64,000 nt of DNA, from assembly GCF_001983165.1 (NCBI RefSeq), contig NZ_MNPU01000033.1:1-64000 (forward strand), written 5' to 3'. Source of the DNA: Pseudomonas gessardii. GTDB lineage: Bacteria; Pseudomonadota; Gammaproteobacteria; Pseudomonadales; Pseudomonadaceae. Shown piece by piece: positions 61,669-64,000 of the stretch (the stretch's first letter is position 1; each line of letters opens with the position of its first letter). The notes beneath the pieces were generated by a model, which had not been told where the DNA came from, ran no database searches, and worked only from the letters and a program-made list of their open reading frames with translations. The translations under genes were made by a program, and so were the position numbers.

Positions 61669-62175
61669 TTATTTGTTGACGGCAAACGCCAAGTAGTGGG
61701 CTTGCACGTCGTTCAAGTAAGCGGCGTTCATAAACGAAGGCAATACAGAAAGTTGTCTGGAGGCCGTTAGTTTATGCAGTAGGGAGTCAAAGTGTTCTGC
61801 TGTATAAAAAGTACAGCGCGTACTCAGTAGGATCAGTCCGCTATTTTTTGTGATTCGCATAAGCTCATGGATGGCCTCTGTGGGTAGATGGCCCTCGATA
61901 AATGCACCGCAGCAAAAGGTTGCGTCATACTGGTTGTCAGCGATCATTGGATTATGTTCAGTAAGATCCACCCCACCATACAATGTTGCATAGGCCCGGG
62001 TTTCGCGCGCCAAGTTAGTCATGGCCGGCGATAAATCACAACCATCGACAGGCGAAAATCCCCGCAGCATCAGTTCTTTACCGACCAGACCGGTTCCGCA
62101 GCAAGCATCCATGATTCGCATGGGGCGGCGCGCTTCAGAGGCCGGGAGCAACGAGTCGAAGAGGTCACCGAGCAT
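61669..62175 (-). pseudogene. 5'-truncated SAM-dependent methyltransferase
   Basis: A class I methyltransferase fold is visible: MDACCGTGLVGKEL (SAM motif I), DGCDLSPAM (motif II), FCCGAFIEGHLP and LLSTRCTFY. The first ATG (62175) gives 168 residues. The frame is open for 16 more codons upstream, reading a plausible NPLTQENYCGPRM, but it meets a stop at 62224-62226 with no start between. About 30 N-terminal residues that families of this type carry seem missing. The gene ends 13 bases before the oxygenase gene and would be the first of the operon, so its loss of front and promoter may silence or re-wire the operon. A short functional form from ATG 62175 is possible. Confidence 0.72.
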
Positions 62176-62205
62176 GCGGGGGCCGCAGTAGTTTTCTTGG
62201 GTAAG

Positions 62206-62278
62206 CGGATTAAATGGTTGATCTTACCTTTGCATGAGAGTGAGACAGACCGGCATCTCATCGGATTATCTGGTTGAT
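62206..62278 (+). repeat. Short direct repeat at the junction of the island and cadR module
   Basis: CGGATTAAATGGTTGAT (62206-62222) and CGGATTATCTGGTTGAT (62262-62278) match at 15 of 17 positions, 56 bases apart. They lie exactly between the truncated methyltransferase gene and the end of cadR, so they may mark a recombination or insertion point. Confidence 0.6.
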
Positions 62279-62285
62279 GCTTCAC

Positions 62286-62693
62286 CTACTGCTGGTGCAT
62301 GTTTCCTTCGCTAATTCCAGCAAGAACCCCACACGCCTCAACTTCCCGGTCATCGTTGCAACTCGCTCTCAGTGAAACGAGTTGTTTCTCAAGCGCTTGC
62401 AGAGCGGTTATCTGCGACCGCACATGAGAGATGTGATCATCGAGCAAGGCGTTGACGGCGGTACAAGGCTGATGAGGGTCGTCCTCATAGCTCTGTAGTT
62501 CGTGAATCTCAGCCAGTGACAGGCCCAGGATTCTGCAGCGACGGATGAAGGCCAGCCCCTCACCATGCTTCTCGGTATAGACACGGTAACCGTTGTCCTG
62601 CCGATCAGGCGGCGGCAACAAGCCCTGCTGTTCATAGAAGCGGATCGTCTGTGTTTCGACCCCTACCAACTGCGCCAACTGACCAATGCGCAT
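62286..62693 (-). CDS. cadR: CadR/PbrR-type MerR-family metal regulator
   Basis: A 135-residue MerR-family regulator. The N-terminal helix-turn-helix and wing are in MRIGQLAQLVGVETQTIRFYEQQGLLPPP. A dimerisation helix follows, with metal-binding cysteines in HQPCTAVNALLDDH (near residue 76), in RASCNDDREVEACG (two cysteines) and none in a His-rich tail. This Cys set is that of CadR/PbrR sensors for Cd, Pb or Zn. ATG 62693 gives the standard start; the frame reaches 62708. It is divergent from the transporter gene, with a MerR-type promoter between. Confidence 0.92.
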   Translation of the reverse strand: MRIGQLAQLVGVETQTIRFYEQQGLLPPPDRQDNGYRVYTEKHGEGLAFIRRCRILGLSLAEIHELQSYEDDPHQPCTAVNALLDDHISHVRSQITALQALEKQLVSLRASCNDDREVEACGVLAGISEGNMHQQ

Positions 62694-62724
62694 CAGCCTC
62701 CTCCCCAACGGATTCTTTACTCTA

Positions 62725-62755
62725 TTGACCTTATAGTAGCTTTATAGTTTTAAAT
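62725..62755 (+). promoter_or_regulatory. MerR-type promoter/operator of the cation transporter gene
   Basis: A -35 box TTGACC (62725-62730) and a -10 box TTAAAT (62750-62755) are separated by 19 bases, the long spacer typical of MerR-family promoters. The spacer TTATAGTAGCTTTATAG is partly symmetric, as expected for a CadR operator. Confidence 0.78.
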
Positions 62756-62788
62756 GGTACCACAACATTGTTCAAGTGGAGTCGTATC

Positions 62789-63685
62789 ATGAGCAAATCC
62801 TGTGGTGGCGCCTGTGGCGGTGATGCAACGTCCGCAGCGGATACCGATATACAGGCCTCCTCCGAGGCGCCAGGGAGATGGGTCAGTGTTTATGCCGTGC
62901 CGAAGATGGACTGTCCATCAGAAGAACGAATGATTCGCCTAGCCCTGAACGGCTTTGAGGAAATTCGGGCGCTGTCCTTCGACTTGTCGAACCGCCGGCT
63001 GAAGGTCGTGCATGACGGCGAGGTCGAGCCCGTCACCTCGAAACTGAAGACCTTGGGGCTAGGCGCCTCGCTTCAGGAAACCGTCGCTGCAAATCCGGAG
63101 ACCATCAAGGCCGCCGAGTTTTCGGCAGCTTCTGCTAAGCAAGAATCCGGGACCCTGCGCTGGTTGCTCGGCATCAATGCACTTCTGTTCGTGGTGGAAA
63201 TGACTGCCGGTCTGATCGCCCGGTCCACCGGCCTGATTGGAGAATCCCTGGACAATTTTGCCGATGCGGCGGTGTACGGGCTTGCCCTTTATGCGGTTGG
63301 ACATAGCGTGAAAATGCAGGTACGTGCCGCGCATCTTGCTGGTGTACTGCAACTGATCTTGGCTGTGGGCGTGCTCGTAGAGGTGGTGAGACGCTTTGTA
63401 TTCGGTAGTGAGCCTGAATCGCTGGTGATGATGGCTATCGCATTCGTCGCATTGATTGCCAATACCAGTTGTCTGCTGCTCATATCCAAACATCGGGAAG
63501 GCGGGGCGCACATGAAGGCAAGCTGGATATTCTCGGCCAACGACGTGGTGATCAACCTGGGGGTCATCACCGCCGGCGCCCTGGTCGCGTGGACCGGTTC
63601 CAATTATCCGGATCTGATTATCGGCACCATCGCGGGGGGCATTGTACTTAACGGTGCCAGACGCATTTTGGCGTTGAAGGGTTAA
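62789..63685 (+). CDS. Cation efflux transporter with N-terminal HMA-like domain
   Basis: A 298-residue protein. A Cys/Gly-rich N-terminus (SKSCGGACGG) and an HMA-like domain with MDCPSEERMIRLAL (near residue 44) precede a cation diffusion facilitator membrane part. That part has about five to six segments, with ESLDNFADAAVYGLALYAVG and FSANDVVINLGV as the metal-site helices. The combination is found in cadR-linked resistance modules and would export Cd, Zn or Pb. ATG 62789 after GGAG is used; an upstream ATG 62768 is less likely. It is 3 bases before lspA and under the MerR-type promoter. Confidence 0.88.
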   Translation: MSKSCGGACGGDATSAADTDIQASSEAPGRWVSVYAVPKMDCPSEERMIRLALNGFEEIRALSFDLSNRRLKVVHDGEVEPVTSKLKTLGLGASLQETVAANPETIKAAEFSAASAKQESGTLRWLLGINALLFVVEMTAGLIARSTGLIGESLDNFADAAVYGLALYAVGHSVKMQVRAAHLAGVLQLILAVGVLVEVVRRFVFGSEPESLVMMAIAFVALIANTSCLLLISKHREGGAHMKASWIFSANDVVINLGVITAGALVAWTGSNYPDLIIGTIAGGIVLNGARRILALKG

Positions 63686-63688
63686 ATA

Positions 63689-64000
63689 ATGCTCATTATT
63701 GGCAAAAAGCTCTCGCCGTATGCCCTATTGTCCATATCGGGCCTGCTGGCAGCGTCTGATCAGGCTGTAAAGTGGCTGGTGCAGCAATCAATGGCCTATG
63801 GCGAGTATGTTTCGGTGACCCCGTTCTTTAACTGGGTGCACCTATGGAACACCGGTGCCGCATTCAGTCTTTTTGCGAATGGTGGAGGCTGGCAGCGCTA
63901 CTTTTTTATCGGAATCGCGGTAGTGGTCTCGATTTTTCTGATCAAGCTGATCCTTGAAAATCGTCATAAAGGAGAAGCCATCGCTTACAGTCTTATCCTC
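63689..64000 (+). CDS. lspA: Signal peptidase II (prolipoprotein signal peptidase), partial
   Basis: The frame is open from ATG 63689 to the window end (104 codons, no stop). It encodes an N-terminal membrane segment SGLLAASDQAVKWLV, then FNWVHLWNTGAAFSLF with the LspA motif N-x-GAAF near residue 55, and a further membrane segment FFIGIAVVVSIFLIKLI. LspA cleaves lipoprotein signal peptides in the inner membrane. It starts 3 bases after the transporter stop, so the two are co-transcribed. An extra lspA in cadR-transporter modules is a known pattern on mobile resistance elements. The C-terminal third, with a catalytic Asp, lies beyond the window. Confidence 0.92.
   Translation, partial: MLIIGKKLSPYALLSISGLLAASDQAVKWLVQQSMAYGEYVSVTPFFNWVHLWNTGAAFSLFANGGGWQRYFFIGIAVVVSIFLIKLILENRHKGEAIAYSLIL

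Noticed and set aside
49004..62175. Known NRPS clusters (AMB, mangotoxin/pvf, monobactam)
   Set aside because: None combines a leading sulfotransferase, single A-T-R and APS kinase; the key genes of those clusters are absent.
1..64000. tRNA genes, CRISPR arrays, complete IS elements
   Set aside because: No cloverleaf-like gene, regular repeat-spacer array, transposase or integrase was found on either strand by reading.

Overview
The window looks like about 64 kb of the chromosome of a Pseudomonas of the fluorescens group. It opens with the 3' end of a Pseudomonas-type 5S rRNA. The gene content and order (MksBEF condensin, holD-rimI, beta-carbonic anhydrase, czc and cus metal efflux, OprD porin, DUF2790 protein) and the GC-rich coding style fit that genus. 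This assignment rests on recognition by eye, not on a database search.

Layout: (1) 1-3.8 kb: 5S rRNA tail and a PqiA/PqiA/PqiB-type lipid-transport operon. (2) 3.9-11.5 kb: the minus-strand mksF-mksE-mksB operon, then holD-rimI, carbonic anhydrase and a SET-domain protein. Two perfect DnaA boxes lie between mksF and holD. (3) 11.6-16.4 kb: an unrecognised exported protein, a tiny gene in an AT-rich pocket, a short-chain fatty acid transporter and an MFS transporter. (4) 16.5-28.6 kb: a zinc/cadmium/cobalt block with czcD, czcCBA, czcS and two closely similar czcR-type regulators on either side of czcCBA, followed by small exported proteins and an OprD porin. (5) 28.7-36.9 kb: a BdlA-like chemoreceptor, an acetyltransferase, an AraC regulator, D-Ala-D-Ala ligase, gamma-glutamyltransferase and a TonB-dependent receptor with a Fur-box-like site. 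(6) 37-43.3 kb: a copper/silver cusCBA operon in which CusB carries a CusF-like tail, plus a small Cys/Met-rich exported protein. (7) 43.5-46.8 kb: a LysR-MFS-nitrilase unit. (8) 46.8-49 kb: a Fic-protein cassette between two similar 53-bp repeats, then a degraded AT-rich stretch. (9) 49-62.2 kb: an apparent biosynthetic island. (10) 62.2-64 kb: a cadR / HMA-CDF transporter / lspA metal-resistance module cut by the window edge.

The most interesting part is region 9. One minus-strand operon encodes an EamA exporter, a 1364-residue protein with the order sulfotransferase - adenylation - carrier - terminal reductase, a zinc alcohol dehydrogenase and an APS kinase. The parts suggest a route: activate an acid, load it on the carrier, release it reductively as an aldehyde, reduce it to an alcohol, sulfate the alcohol with PAPS and export it. 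A second minus-strand operon encodes a Rieske oxygenase, an enolase-superfamily protein resembling hydroxyproline-betaine epimerase, a beta-hydroxyacid dehydrogenase-like protein, a 2OG-Fe(II) oxygenase and a 5'-truncated methyltransferase. A LysR gene sits between the operons. I do not recognise this combination as a described pathway. The upstream end of the second operon seems to have been lost where the cadR module joins it.

Limits: identities are from motifs and remembered family features. Start codons were chosen from visible ribosome binding sites. No tRNA genes, CRISPR arrays, complete IS elements or integrase genes were seen.
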